64,000 nt of DNA from Shimia ponticola (GTDB lineage: Bacteria > Pseudomonadota > Alphaproteobacteria > Rhodobacterales > Rhodobacteraceae). Shown here piece after piece: positions 24,881-33,956 of this stretch. Location of the stretch: positions 558,001 through 622,000 of the forward strand of contig NZ_VCDK01000005.1 of the NCBI RefSeq assembly GCF_007995215.1, in the 5' to 3' direction. The first letter of the stretch is position 1. Each line of letters starts with the position of its first letter. Made by a program: the position numbers and the translations under genes. The notes beneath the pieces were generated by a model that saw only the letters and a program-made list of their open reading frames with translations, made no database searches and was not told where the DNA came from.

Positions 24881-25579
24881 ATGACCCTGCGCACATGGGC
24901 GGCGGGAGCCGCAGTAATTGGCCTGACCACACTGGCGGCCACGCACGCAACCGGACACGGCGATGTTGCGCCGCAGCCGGTGGATACCGCTGCGCTGCCT
25001 GATGTCGAAGATGGCCTGATCGAAAATCCCTACCGTGCCGACGCCGTTGGCGAAGACGTCTGGTTGGCTGCGCTTGAGATTGGGGCGTCGGGCTACAACC
25101 AGAACTGCGCACGCTGTCACGGGTTGGAAGCGGTGTCTGGTGGTCTGGCCCCTGACCTGCGGTTCCTTGAGGCCGAGGAATATGGCGACGAATGGTATAT
25201 GGAGCGCTTTATCCACGGCTATACCCAGTCGGGCATCACGCGCATGCCGGGTTTTGGCGAGTTGCTGGGCGAAAAGGCTGGCTGGGCAATCCGCACCTAT
25301 ATCGAAACACGTCCCGACGATGTCGCTATGGAGGACGTGAATGACGATTTGGTCGCCATTCGCGATAAGCTTGCCATGTGGGCCGATGATGCGAGTGGCG
25401 CTGATGTGGACGGCGTGATTGCCGAATTGGGCACGATCTCGGCCAAGATTGAAACCCTGTCAGGGGCACCGGTTGCTGACTCGGTTGCCTTCCGGGCGGA
25501 GCGTATTCTGACGGTGGATCCGGCGGCCTTCAGAACCGCAGCTGAAACGCTGACGGTTGGGCTGTCGGCGGCGCAATAA
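24881..25579 (+). CDS. pedF: cytochrome c-550, PedF-like electron acceptor
   Basis: 232 aa. A signal sequence is seen (RTWAAGAAVIGLTTLAATHA). A single haem c site CARCH lies at residues 76-80, and a likely axial Met in GITRMPGFGELLG (near residue 123). The C-terminal 100 residues are an alpha-helical extension beyond a simple class I cytochrome domain. PedF-type cytochromes accept electrons from PQQ alcohol dehydrogenases in the periplasm, and the dehydrogenase at 15501 lies in the same island. A TAATG overlap couples it to the XoxJ-like gene downstream. Confidence 0.9.
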   Translation: MTLRTWAAGAAVIGLTTLAATHATGHGDVAPQPVDTAALPDVEDGLIENPYRADAVGEDVWLAALEIGASGYNQNCARCHGLEAVSGGLAPDLRFLEAEEYGDEWYMERFIHGYTQSGITRMPGFGELLGEKAGWAIRTYIETRPDDVAMEDVNDDLVAIRDKLAMWADDASGADVDGVIAELGTISAKIETLSGAPVADSVAFRAERILTVDPAAFRTAAETLTVGLSAAQ

Positions 25580-26475
25580 TGCTGAGAACGCTGGCGGCGG
25601 CATTGCTGGCATTTGGGATGGCTGGACCGGTTTGGTCCAGCTCGGACCCCTGCGCCGATTATGTCCCGCAGCCCAAACCCCAGAACGCGTCGCGTGACAT
25701 TGTCGGGCAAGAGCTGGACCAGATCATGGATCAGGGTCACATGCTTTTCGCCGTCTACGAAGACTACCCGCCCTATTCGTGGAAAGAAGGTGGCGAGCCG
25801 ATGGGCATCGACATCGAGGTCGCGCGGATCATCGCGGAAGACCTTGGCGTTGACGCGCGGTTCAACTTTGTGGCGGCGGGCGAGACGCTTGAGGCCGATC
25901 TGCGGTTCAACATCTGGAAAGGTGCGCTGATCGGGGGGCGGATTGCCAATGTGATGATGCGGGTGCCTTGGGACCCCAGCTTTGCGTGTCGGGTCGAGCA
26001 GGTCGTGTTCACTGGCCAGTATTCCGCCGAGGCGATCGCGATTGCTTATGACAAGGCGAGCTACCCGGAGGAGAAGCCCGTTCCGGCCTATTTCCGGTTT
26101 GATACCGTCGCGGTCGAGAATGACAGCATCGCCGATTTCTATCTGTCGTCCTTTGCAGGTGGGCAGATGGCCAGCAACATCAAACGCTACACCACCATGG
26201 AAGAAGCGATGGCGGCCTTGGCTGCCGGGGATGTCATGGCGGCCATGGGGCCACGTGGTCAGTTAGATCACGGGTTGACGGATAGCATCGGAGTGCACGA
26301 ACCTCCGCTGGCCGGGTTCGCCGTTTCGAACTGGACGCTCGGCGTTGGAGTGAATTTCCGCTACCGCCCGTTGTCCTACGCAGTGGACGATGCCGTGCGG
26401 TACGCATTGGAGGATGGGCGCATTGCGGCCATTCACGAGAAATACGGCGTCACGTTCCGTGCGCCTGAAAGGTAG
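25579..26475 (+). CDS. quinoprotein-associated periplasmic binding protein (XoxJ/MoxJ-like)
   Basis: 298 aa with a signal peptide (MLRTLAAALLAFGMAGPVWS). A type-2 binding fold is seen: LFAVYEDYPPYSWKEGGEPM, GIDIEVARIIAEDLGVDA, IANVMMRVPWDP and FRYRPLSYAVDDAVRYALED. The CADYVPQPKPQNAS N-terminus is typical of the MoxJ/XoxJ group. No matching permease or ATPase is adjacent. Family members are thought to help activate the dehydrogenase, for example by binding the apo-enzyme, rather than to transport. Translation is coupled to PedF. Confidence 0.9.
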   Translation: MLRTLAAALLAFGMAGPVWSSSDPCADYVPQPKPQNASRDIVGQELDQIMDQGHMLFAVYEDYPPYSWKEGGEPMGIDIEVARIIAEDLGVDARFNFVAAGETLEADLRFNIWKGALIGGRIANVMMRVPWDPSFACRVEQVVFTGQYSAEAIAIAYDKASYPEEKPVPAYFRFDTVAVENDSIADFYLSSFAGGQMASNIKRYTTMEEAMAALAAGDVMAAMGPRGQLDHGLTDSIGVHEPPLAGFAVSNWTLGVGVNFRYRPLSYAVDDAVRYALEDGRIAAIHEKYGVTFRAPER

Positions 26476-26481
26476 AAGACG

Positions 26482-27018
26482 ATGAAACTGACCGGATCAC
26501 GGGTAATCAACGCGCCGCAAGAGGTCGTTTGGGCAGGCATTCTGGATGCAGAAGTGCTGAAGGCCTGCGTGCCCGGCTGTACCGAGATGTCCGGCAACCC
26601 CGATGACGGGTTCGAGGCGACCGTTGTGCAAAAGGTCGGCCCGGTGAAAGCCACCTTCAAAGGTGCCGTCACGCTGGAAGACATGAACGCACCAAATAGC
26701 GTCAAGCTGGTTGGCGAAGGCAAAGGCGGCGCGGCAGGTTTTGCCAAGGGCGGTGCTGACGTGACCTTGACGGCGGTCGATGGCGGCACACAACTTGATT
26801 ACGAAGTGGATGCCCGGGTTGGCGGAAAGCTGGCGCAACTTGGTAGCCGCATCATTGACGGGTTCGCCAAGAAGATGGCGGACCAATTCTTTGAACGCTT
26901 TCAGGAGGCCGTCGAAGAGCCTTCGGAGGCGGACATGGAGCTTGCTGACGGAGACGCGGCGGGCGCTGACGAAACCAAGAAGAAATCATGGCTGGGCCGG
27001 ATCACCGGAAAAGCCTGA
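26482..27018 (+). CDS. coxG: CoxG-family protein (SRPBCC fold)
   Basis: 178 aa. CoxG-like features run from the start: [49 protein letters not shown], and [20 protein letters not shown]. The C-terminal 35 residues are acidic then basic ([15 protein letters not shown]). CoxG is associated with molybdenum hydroxylase (CO dehydrogenase type) gene sets; in Oligotropha it is reported to help anchor the enzyme at the membrane. It lies 6 bases after the XoxJ-like gene and 40 bases before coxS, bridging the PQQ and Cox modules. Confidence 0.9.
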   Translation: MKLTGSRVINAPQEVVWAGILDAEVLKACVPGCTEMSGNPDDGFEATVVQKVGPVKATFKGAVTLEDMNAPNSVKLVGEGKGGAAGFAKGGADVTLTAVDGGTQLDYEVDARVGGKLAQLGSRIIDGFAKKMADQFFERFQEAVEEPSEADMELADGDAAGADETKKKSWLGRITGKA

Positions 27019-27058
27019 CATACCAACAAGGCACATAGAAAGATTCAGGGAGGATCTG

Positions 27059-27544
27059 ATGGCAAAAATTTCAATGACGGTGAACGGTAAGGCCGTTTCC
27101 GGCGAGGTTGAGGGACGCACGTTGTTGTCCGCGTTCCTGCGCGATGATCAAGGCCTTACAGGGACGCATATCGGCTGTGACACCAGCCAATGCGGTGCCT
27201 GCAACGTCCACGTCAACGGTGTGAACGTGAAAAGCTGCACTATGCTTGCTGCCGAAGCGGATGGTGCCGAGGTCACGACGATCGAAGGCATGTCCAACGC
27301 GGACGGGTCGCTATCTGTGGTTCAGCAAGCGTTCCAGGATTATCACGGCCTGCAGTGCGGTTTCTGCACACCCGGTATGGTGATGACGGCGGCAGCGCTC
27401 TTGAAGGAGAACCCGAAGCCGACCGAGGCCGAGGTTCGCGCCTACCTGGAAGGCAATATCTGCCGCTGCACGGGTTACCATAACATCGTCAAAGCGATCA
27501 TGGCCGCGTCCGGGCAGGACGTGATGCCGGTTGCCGCTGAATAA
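27059..27544 (+). CDS. coxS: molybdenum hydroxylase small subunit, [2Fe-2S] (CoxS type)
   Basis: 161 aa from ATG 27059, preceded by AGGGAGG. The N-terminal plant-type [2Fe-2S] domain has cysteines in [16 protein letters not shown] and KSCTML; the C-terminal [2Fe-2S] domain has CGFCTPGM and CRCTGY. It carries electrons from the Mo site to the FAD subunit. It belongs with the large subunit at 27634 and the medium subunit at 30098. Confidence 0.95.
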   Translation: MAKISMTVNGKAVSGEVEGRTLLSAFLRDDQGLTGTHIGCDTSQCGACNVHVNGVNVKSCTMLAAEADGAEVTTIEGMSNADGSLSVVQQAFQDYHGLQCGFCTPGMVMTAAALLKENPKPTEAEVRAYLEGNICRCTGYHNIVKAIMAASGQDVMPVAAE

Positions 27545-27558
27545 AGAACGACAAGACG

Positions 27559-27615
27559 GTGCGTGAGACCACGCACTCGACCCACCAATCGTAGGGTGTG
27601 TGCTTTGCACGCACC
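27559..27615 (+). other. two hairpins between coxS and coxL
   Basis: GTGCGTG-AGAC-CACGCAC (27559-27576) and GGTGTGTGC-TTT-GCACGCACC (27595-27615). The second ends 19 bases before coxL. They could mark an mRNA processing or stability element, or a small intergenic repeat; no T-tract follows, so they are not typical terminators. Confidence 0.5.
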
Positions 27616-27633
27616 ACGCCTAGGGAGGAATAA

Positions 27634-29997
27634 ATGCCAAAGGATAGTGGTATTGGCGCGAGCAATAAGCGCCGCGAAGACATCCGGTTTCTGACAGGGA
27701 CCGGCAATTACACAGACGACATCAACCTGAACGGTCAGGCCTATGCGCATATCGTGCGCTCGGACATGGCGCATGGCACGATCAACAGCATCGACGTCAG
27801 CGCCGCCGAGGCGATTGATGGCGTGGTTAAGGTGTTCACAGCCGCCGATTTCGAAGGCGTCGGTGGCATTCCGTGCGGTTGGCAGGTGACCGACCGTCAC
27901 GGCCAGCCCATGCAGGAACCCAAGCACCCGATCTTGGCGGAAGGCAAAGTCCGTCACGTCGGTGACCCGATCTGTGTGATCGTGGCCGAAACCGCTGAGC
28001 TCGCGCGTGATGCAGCGGATGCATTGAACATCGACATCACCGAACTGCCAGCGGTGATCGACATGAAAGACGCCCTGGCCGATGGCGCGACCAAGGTTCA
28101 CGACGATCTGACCAACAACCTCTGCTACGATTGGGGCTTTGGGTCAGAAGATCTGGATGCCGTGCAAAATGCGTTCGACACGGCGCATCATGTCACCACG
28201 CTTGAACTGAAGAACAACCGTCTGGTGGCCAACCCGATGGAGCCACGTGTGGCCGTCGGCGACTATGCCCGGCACAGTGACGAGTCGACGCTCTACACCA
28301 CGTCGCAAAACCCGCATGTGATCCGCCTGTTGATGGGTGCCTTCGTTCTGGGCATCCCAGAGCACAAGCTGCGCGTTGTGGCCCCGGATGTGGGCGGCGG
28401 CTTTGGCGCCAAGATTTACCACTACGCCGAAGAAGCCATCGTGACCTTTGCCGCCAAGGCGCTGGGCCGTCCGGTGAAATGGACATCCAGCCGCTCGGAA
28501 GCGTTCGTGTCTGATGCGCATGGCCGTGACCACGTGACCAAGATCGAACTGGCGATGGATAAGGAAGGTAAATTCCTTGCTGTCCGGACCGACACCCACG
28601 CAAACATGGGTGCGTACCTGTCGACCTTTGCACCGTCGATCCCGACATGGCTGCACGGCACGCTGATGGCGGGCAACTACACCACGCCGCTGATCCATGT
28701 GAACGTGAAGGCTGTCTTTACGAACACGACGCCGGTTGACGCGTATCGTGGTGCAGGTCGCCCAGAGGCGACGTTCCAGCTTGAGCGAGTGATCGACAAG
28801 GCCGCGCGTGAAATGGGGATGGATCCGGTTGAAATCCGCCGCAAGAACTTCATCACCGAGTTCCCCTATGCGACGCCTGTGGCGGTGGAATATGACACCG
28901 GCGACTACCACGCGACGATGGATGCTTTGCTGGCCAAGTCGGACCACGCAGGATTCGAGGCGCGTGCGGCTCAGTCCAAGGCCAACGGCAAGCTGCGCGG
29001 CTTTGGCATCGCACATTACATCGAGGCTTGCGGCATCGCGCCGTCTGCTCTTGTGGGCCAATTGGGTGCGCGTGCGGGTCTGTATGAATCAGCCACGGTG
29101 CGTGTGAACGCGACCGGTGGTCTGGTCGTCATGACCGGTTCGCACAGCCACGGTCAGGGTCACGAAACCTCGTTTGCGCAAGTCGTGGCCGAGATGATCG
29201 GCATCGACGAAAGCATGGTCGAGATCGTGCATGGCGACACCGCCAACACGCCGATGGGCATGGGTACCTATGGCTCCCGCTCGCTGGCTGTGGGTGGATC
29301 GGCCTTGGTCCGCGCGACCGAGAAGATCATCAACAAAGCCAAAAAAGTGGCTGCACACCTGATGGAAGCCGCAGAGGGCGACATCGAGTTGAAAGATGGT
29401 CAGTTCACGGTTGCAGGCACTGACAAATCGGTCGCCTGGGGTGACGTGACGCTGGCCGCCTATGTGCCGCACAACTATCCGCTGGAAGAAATCGAACCCG
29501 GTCTTGAAGAAACGGCGTTCTATGATCCGGCGAACTTTACTTATCCATCGGGTGCCTATGGCTGTGAGGTCGAGGTTGATCCTGAGACCGGCAAAGTCAC
29601 CGTCCTTGGCTTCACCGCTGCTGATGACTTTGGCAACGTGGTCAACCCGATGATCGTGGAAGGTCAGGTTCATGGTGGTCTGGCCCAGGGTATCGGTCAG
29701 GCTCTGTTGGAAAACTGTGCCTATGACGAAAACGGCCAGCTGATCAGTGCATCCTACATGGATTACGCGATGCCGCGTGCGGATGACCTGCCGAACTTTA
29801 CGGTCGATCATTCGTCGGTCACACCCTGCACGCACAACCCGCTGGGTGTGAAAGGCTGTGGTGAGGCTGGTGCGATCGGATCGCCACCTGCGCTGGTCAA
29901 TGCCGTGATCGACGCGCTTCAGCGCGGCGGCCATGACGTGGCTCATATCGACATGCCTTTGACGCCAGGTCGCGTCTGGGCGGCGATGAACGGCTAA
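27634..29997 (+). CDS. molybdenum hydroxylase large subunit, form II CoxL-like
   Basis: 787 aa with the xanthine-oxidase/CoxL fold: [20 protein letters not shown] at the start, [17 protein letters not shown], and [19 protein letters not shown] near the C-terminus. The active-site loop is AYRGAGR at residues 370-376. True form I CO dehydrogenase has AYxCSFR there, so this is a form II enzyme, whose substrate is generally unknown and often an aldehyde or heterocycle. Set in an alcohol-oxidation island, an aldehyde oxidoreductase that follows the alcohol dehydrogenase is a reasonable guess. It binds Mo-molybdopterin cytosine dinucleotide by family knowledge. No maturation genes (coxD/E/F) are in the window. 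Confidence 0.93.
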   Translation: MPKDSGIGASNKRREDIRFLTGTGNYTDDINLNGQAYAHIVRSDMAHGTINSIDVSAAEAIDGVVKVFTAADFEGVGGIPCGWQVTDRHGQPMQEPKHPILAEGKVRHVGDPICVIVAETAELARDAADALNIDITELPAVIDMKDALADGATKVHDDLTNNLCYDWGFGSEDLDAVQNAFDTAHHVTTLELKNNRLVANPMEPRVAVGDYARHSDESTLYTTSQNPHVIRLLMGAFVLGIPEHKLRVVAPDVGGGFGAKIYHYAEEAIVTFAAKALGRPVKWTSSRSEAFVSDAHGRDHVTKIELAMDKEGKFLAVRTDTHANMGAYLSTFAPSIPTWLHGTLMAGNYTTPLIHVNVKAVFTNTTPVDAYRGAGRPEATFQLERVIDKAAREMGMDPVEIRRKNFITEFPYATPVAVEYDTGDYHATMDALLAKSDHAGFEARAAQSKANGKLRGFGIAHYIEACGIAPSALVGQLGARAGLYESATVRVNATGGLVVMTGSHSHGQGHETSFAQVVAEMIGIDESMVEIVHGDTANTPMGMGTYGSRSLAVGGSALVRATEKIINKAKKVAAHLMEAAEGDIELKDGQFTVAGTDKSVAWGDVTLAAYVPHNYPLEEIEPGLEETAFYDPANFTYPSGAYGCEVEVDPETGKVTVLGFTAADDFGNVVNPMIVEGQVHGGLAQGIGQALLENCAYDENGQLISASYMDYAMPRADDLPNFTVDHSSVTPCTHNPLGVKGCGEAGAIGSPPALVNAVIDALQRGGHDVAHIDMPLTPGRVWAAMNG

Positions 29998-30013
29998 TCG
30001 ACTGTGATCAGGA

Positions 30014-30032
30014 CCGGGGGCTTTGCCCCCGG
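30014..30032 (+). terminator. strong hairpin between coxL and coxM
   Basis: CCGGGGGC-TTT-GCCCCCGG, a perfect 8-bp stem, followed 13 bases later by GTTTTTTC. It resembles a recurring intergenic element of Rhodobacteraceae. It may attenuate transcription into coxM or simply be a repeat; coxM has its own ribosome site. Confidence 0.5.
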
Positions 30033-30097
30033 ACCCCCAAAGTTTTTTCGGCAAGAAGATGGGTGGAGGCCCGTATGAGCCGAGGGAGGAAGACAAC

Positions 30098-30889
30098 ATG
30101 TATAACTTCGAATTCTCGAAACCTTCGACGGTCGCAGATGCAGTTGCCGCATTGGCATCGGAAGATGCGCAGGCACTGGGTGGCGGACAGACGTTGTTGC
30201 CGACAATGAAGCAACGTCTGGCGCAGCCTGAGACTCTGGTCAGTTTGACCGGGATTGATGAGCTGAAAGGCGTTTGTCAGGGCGACAACGGCGCGGTTGT
30301 GGTAGGCGGGGCAACGACCCATGCGACCGTCGCAGCCGATGCGGCGGCGCTTTATCCGGCTCTGGCGGCTTTGGCATCGCATATCGGGGACCCGCAGGTG
30401 CGCAACCGCGGCACGATTGGCGGTTCGCTGGCAAACAATGACCCCGCGGCCTGCTATCCGGCGGCAGCGTTGGGATCGGGCGCGACGATCACCACGAACA
30501 AGCGTGACATCGCAGCGGATGACTATTTCCAAGGCATGTTCACAACGGCACTGGAAGAAGGTGAAATCATCACCAGTGTGTCATTCCCGGTGCCAGAAGC
30601 GGCGAACTATCAGAAGTTCGTGCAGCCTGCGTCGCGCTTTGCGATGGTTGGAATCTTTGTCGCAAAATACAGCGACGGGGTCCGTGTTGCCGTGACCGGC
30701 GCGTCCGAGGACGGGGTTTATCGCTGGTCCGAAGCTGAGGCGGCACTTTCGTCCAACTTCTCAGCGTCGGCGCTTTCTGATCTATCGGTATCGTCGGACG
30801 GTATGATCACCGACCTGCACGCCACTGCCGCCTATCGCGCGCATCTGGTAAAGGTCATGACAGGCCGCGCTGTCGCTGCCGCTTCCTAA
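30098..30889 (+). CDS. coxM: molybdenum hydroxylase FAD-binding subunit (CoxM type)
   Basis: 263 aa from ATG 30098 behind GAGGGAGGA; an upstream ATG at 30023 would run through the hairpin and is rejected. FAD-binding motifs of the CoxM family are seen: ALGGGQTLLPTMKQRL (near residue 32), VGGATTHATV, and RNRGTIGGSLANNDPAACYP (around 105-125). It transfers electrons from the Fe-S subunit to an acceptor, possibly quinone or cytochrome. The gene order S-L-M differs from the M-S-L order of classical CO dehydrogenase operons. Confidence 0.93.
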   Translation: MYNFEFSKPSTVADAVAALASEDAQALGGGQTLLPTMKQRLAQPETLVSLTGIDELKGVCQGDNGAVVVGGATTHATVAADAAALYPALAALASHIGDPQVRNRGTIGGSLANNDPAACYPAAALGSGATITTNKRDIAADDYFQGMFTTALEEGEIITSVSFPVPEAANYQKFVQPASRFAMVGIFVAKYSDGVRVAVTGASEDGVYRWSEAEAALSSNFSASALSDLSVSSDGMITDLHATAAYRAHLVKVMTGRAVAAAS

Positions 30890-30945
30890 CAGCGACACCC
30901 GACACACCGCACGCGGGCATTCTCCCCCCTTGACGTGCGCGAATG

Positions 30946-30980
30946 CTCCGCTGGTCCCAAAAGCCAGCGGAGTTTTTTTA
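30946..30980 (+). terminator. rho-independent terminator after coxM
   Basis: 9-bp perfect stem CTCCGCTGG/CCAGCGGAG with a 9-base loop, followed by seven T. It ends the coxM transcript and its T-tract touches the stop codon of the convergent malonyl-CoA synthetase gene. Confidence 0.9.
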
Positions 30981-32468
30981 TGCGTGCTGGTCGCGGAGAA
31001 CGTTTTTCTGGACTTTGCCCATGGTGTTGCGCGGCAGGGCGTCCATGCGGATGTAGCGGCGGGGATGTTTGAAGCGGGCGAGTTTGGACGCGACCTGAGT
31101 AGCAAGGGTGTCGTCGGTCAGGTTAGATGCTGCGTCAGGCACGATGGCGGCGAGGATCGTCTCTCCGAAGTCGGGGTCGGGGATGCCGAAAACCGCGCTT
31201 TCAAGCACGCCGGGAATGTCGTTCAGGATGTCTTCTATTTCCTTTGGATAGACGTTGTACCCGCCGGTGATGATCAGATCCTTGGCGCGTCCGACGATCG
31301 TCAGATAGCCGTCCTCTGACATCTGCCCCAGATCGCCGGTCATGAAGAACCCGTTGGCGCGTTTCTCGGCGGCGGTCTTCTCGGGCATTTGCCAGTAGCC
31401 CTGAAAGACGTTGGGACCACGCACTTCGACCATGCCGATCTCGCCCTGCGGGACGAGTGTGCCGGTGTCGTCGCAGACCAGCACCTCGACCCCCGGCAGG
31501 GGCAGGCCCACGGTGCCCGCGCGGCGGTCGCCGGTGTACGGGTTTGACGTGATCATGTTGGTTTCCGTCATTCCGTAGCGTTCGAGGATGCGGTGGCCTG
31601 TGCGCGCCGTGAAGGCCTCGTGCGTTTCAGCAAGAAGCGGCGCGCTGCCGGAGATGAACAGGCGCATGTTCGCGCAGAGATCGGCTGTGAGACGCTCGTC
31701 TGAAAGAAGGCGGGTGTAGAAGGTTGGCACGCCCATCATGAGGGTCGAGCGCGGCAGTTCGGACAGCATAGCGTCGAGGTCAAAGCCCGGCATGAAGTAA
31801 ACCTGCGCGCCCACCATGAGCGTTGTGTTCAGCGCAACAAAGAGGCCGTGCGTGTGAAAGATCGGCAGGGCATGGATCAAGCGGTCGTCTGCTGTGATCT
31901 GCCAGAGATCGACCAGCGAGCGGGCATTCGAGAGCAGGTTGTCATGGCTCATCATCGCGCCCTTGGAGCGCCCTGTGGTACCGGAGGTGTAGAGCAAGCC
32001 TGCGAGATTGCCCGGGCCACGGTCCACCGTGTCAAAGCGGGTTGGTTGCGCGGCGAGGTCTGCCGTCAGCGAGCCAGAGCCGTCTGCGGCCAGCGTCAGC
32101 AGTGTGGCATCACCTGCAATGGTTGTGAGTTCTTCCGCCCGATTTGGATCGCAGACCAAAAGGCGGGGCGCGGCGTCGCCGACAAAATAGGCAACCTCAT
32201 CGCGGGTATAGGCTGTGTTCAAAGGCAGGAATACGGCCCCGGTCTGGACTGTCGCGATATAGAGCGCGACCATCTCGACTGTTTTGGGGGCTTGCACCAC
32301 CACGCGGTCACCTGCCTGAACGCCGTGTGAGACCAGCACATGCGCCAGTTGCGCGGCCATTCTTAGCGCGTCGTCATAGCTCAGGTCCGGCTGACCCGCG
32401 CGTGTGAAAAGTGTTTTGCTACTGCCCGCATGTGGGGCGAAGAGATGGTCGTACAGGTGGTTTGGCAC
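30978..32468 (-). CDS. matB: malonyl-CoA synthetase (MatB-like AMP-forming acyl-CoA ligase)
   Basis: 496 aa from GTG 32468, overlapping the preceding stop by one base (TAGTG). Adenylating-enzyme motifs: YTSGTTGRSKGAMMSHDNL (near 155-175), GYNVYPKEIEDIL, the YGMTETNM core motif and the catalytic Lys in RNTMGKVQKNVL near the end. MatB makes malonyl-CoA from malonate, CoA and ATP in the cytoplasm. Pairing with the malonyl-CoA decarboxylase gene directly upstream supports malonate use, giving acetyl-CoA. No malonate transporter or MatR regulator is next to it. Confidence 0.92.
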   Translation of the reverse strand: MPNHLYDHLFAPHAGSSKTLFTRAGQPDLSYDDALRMAAQLAHVLVSHGVQAGDRVVVQAPKTVEMVALYIATVQTGAVFLPLNTAYTRDEVAYFVGDAAPRLLVCDPNRAEELTTIAGDATLLTLAADGSGSLTADLAAQPTRFDTVDRGPGNLAGLLYTSGTTGRSKGAMMSHDNLLSNARSLVDLWQITADDRLIHALPIFHTHGLFVALNTTLMVGAQVYFMPGFDLDAMLSELPRSTLMMGVPTFYTRLLSDERLTADLCANMRLFISGSAPLLAETHEAFTARTGHRILERYGMTETNMITSNPYTGDRRAGTVGLPLPGVEVLVCDDTGTLVPQGEIGMVEVRGPNVFQGYWQMPEKTAAEKRANGFFMTGDLGQMSEDGYLTIVGRAKDLIITGGYNVYPKEIEDILNDIPGVLESAVFGIPDPDFGETILAAIVPDAASNLTDDTLATQVASKLARFKHPRRYIRMDALPRNTMGKVQKNVLRDQHA

Positions 32469-33778
32469 TAGCTCGCGATCCTCTGCCGTCCCGGAATGAT
32501 CCGGGTCTTGGCAGGGGATTGCGACTGTTGAAACGCGTCGTCAAGCGCGACTTCACCGGATTGCTGGAACCGTTCGTGGTTCGCCTCGATCTTGGTCAAG
32601 TCATAGTGGTAATTGACCATCGCGCCGCTCGATTGCTGGATGCCATTGGGTGACGTGTCCCCGTTGCCATGAACCGCATAGATTTGGGCTCCGTTGCCAA
32701 GATGAAAGCGGGCGACCGGGTCAAACGGCAAGCCCTTTGATGTTTTGGCATGCCTCAAATAGGCGGCGGCAGTATCGCGCACCTCGTCCTCGGTTGCGAC
32801 ATTGGCCAGAACGCGCGCTGTGGTGTCATCCTCGGGCTGGGTGCGCAGCCATGCGTTCAGTCGAGGAATGGGGGAGAGCGTGACGAAGGTTGTCAGGCCC
32901 GGCAGCTCGGCCTTCAACTCTTCGACCACCTGTTTGATCAGGAAGTTGCCAAAGCTGATTCCGGTCAGGCCCTGCTGACAATTTGAGATCGAGTAGAAGA
33001 CAGCGGTCGTTGTTTCACGCGCCTCCACGGGGGCGCGATCTTCGGCCAGCACGCCTTGGATCGAATCCGGCACCGCTTGCGTCAGCGCGACCTCGACAAA
33101 TATCAGCGGCTCTTCTGGCATGGCCGGGTGGAAATACGCGAAACAGCGGCGGTCCTGCGGGTACAGGCGGCGGCGCAGGTCATCCCAGCTTTCGATGGCG
33201 TGGACAGCTTCGTATTCGACGATCTTTTCAAGAATGCTGGCGGGGGTCTCCCAGCTGATCTGGCGCAGGACAAGAAAGCCACGGTTGAACCAACTCCGTA
33301 GCAGGTGACGGAAGTCGATATCCGTGCGTTTGAGGTCCGGCTGGTCCTTGAGTGCCACCAACAGATGACGCCGCATTTCTACCAGCGCGCGGGTCGCGCC
33401 CATGGGCATGTTCAGGCGGCGGAACAGTTCCCAACGGCGGGTTTCGGTCTGCGCGACCATGGCCTGATAATCCTTCAGGTCATTGGTTTCGGCGTAACGC
33501 GCTGCGGCTGCACCAAGGGCGTTCACGTTGATTTCGAGATCGTCGTTCAGAAAGGTAAAGAAATCCCGGCGGCCTGCGTCATCCAATGTGCCGTAGCGAT
33601 CAAGGATCGTCTGAGCGAGTCGAATGCCCGAAACCTCGCCCTCGGCGTCCAGAAGCGCGCGGCACAGGTCCGGCAGTGACCGTTCATCACTTGCGGCCTG
33701 ATCGGCCTGACGACGCTCGAACAAGGTGGTGAGCATGTCACCAAGGAAGCTGCGCTCTGCCATTTGGGCCTCCGACAT
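32468..33778 (-). CDS. malonyl-CoA decarboxylase
   Basis: 436 aa, normal for bacterial MCD (MatA). Conserved segments: the N-terminal helical domain (LCRALLDAEGEVSGIRLAQT), RRCFAYFHPAMPEEPLIFVE, ISNCQQGLTGISFGNFLIKQ (about residue 290), FVTLSPIPRLNAWL, and the C-terminal SPNGIQQSSGAMVNYHYDL with the catalytic Tyr/His region. It converts malonyl-CoA to acetyl-CoA and CO2. Coupled to matB by a one-base overlap. Confidence 0.94.
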   Translation of the reverse strand: MSEAQMAERSFLGDMLTTLFERRQADQAASDERSLPDLCRALLDAEGEVSGIRLAQTILDRYGTLDDAGRRDFFTFLNDDLEINVNALGAAAARYAETNDLKDYQAMVAQTETRRWELFRRLNMPMGATRALVEMRRHLLVALKDQPDLKRTDIDFRHLLRSWFNRGFLVLRQISWETPASILEKIVEYEAVHAIESWDDLRRRLYPQDRRCFAYFHPAMPEEPLIFVEVALTQAVPDSIQGVLAEDRAPVEARETTTAVFYSISNCQQGLTGISFGNFLIKQVVEELKAELPGLTTFVTLSPIPRLNAWLRTQPEDDTTARVLANVATEDEVRDTAAAYLRHAKTSKGLPFDPVARFHLGNGAQIYAVHGNGDTSPNGIQQSSGAMVNYHYDLTKIEANHERFQQSGEVALDDAFQQSQSPAKTRIIPGRQRIAS

Positions 33779-33956
33779 CTGGTGCGGGCGATTCCGCTAA
33801 GGTCAGCGTGGGGTCGGAAGGAGGTTTTGGGCAAGAGTGTTTGGACACGAGTGAGAGGCGGCGTGACGCAGCGTTAGCCTGTGGGCGTTGCATCCGGTCG
33901 TTCCGAAACACGGCGCTATGGAACGGATGATCTCTGCTGCGGGGCCGATCTTACGC
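33779..33956. other. intergenic stretch
   Basis: 178 bases between the decarboxylase start and the flavoprotein stop, with a CTAAGGTCAG similar to the PQQ-region motif near 33798 but in no clear relation to a -10. No ORF or strong hairpin stands out. Confidence 0.4.

Noticed and set aside
27634-29997. Classical aerobic CO dehydrogenase
   Set aside because: The active-site loop is AYRGAGR, lacking the Cys of AYxCSFR, so the form I assignment is not supported.
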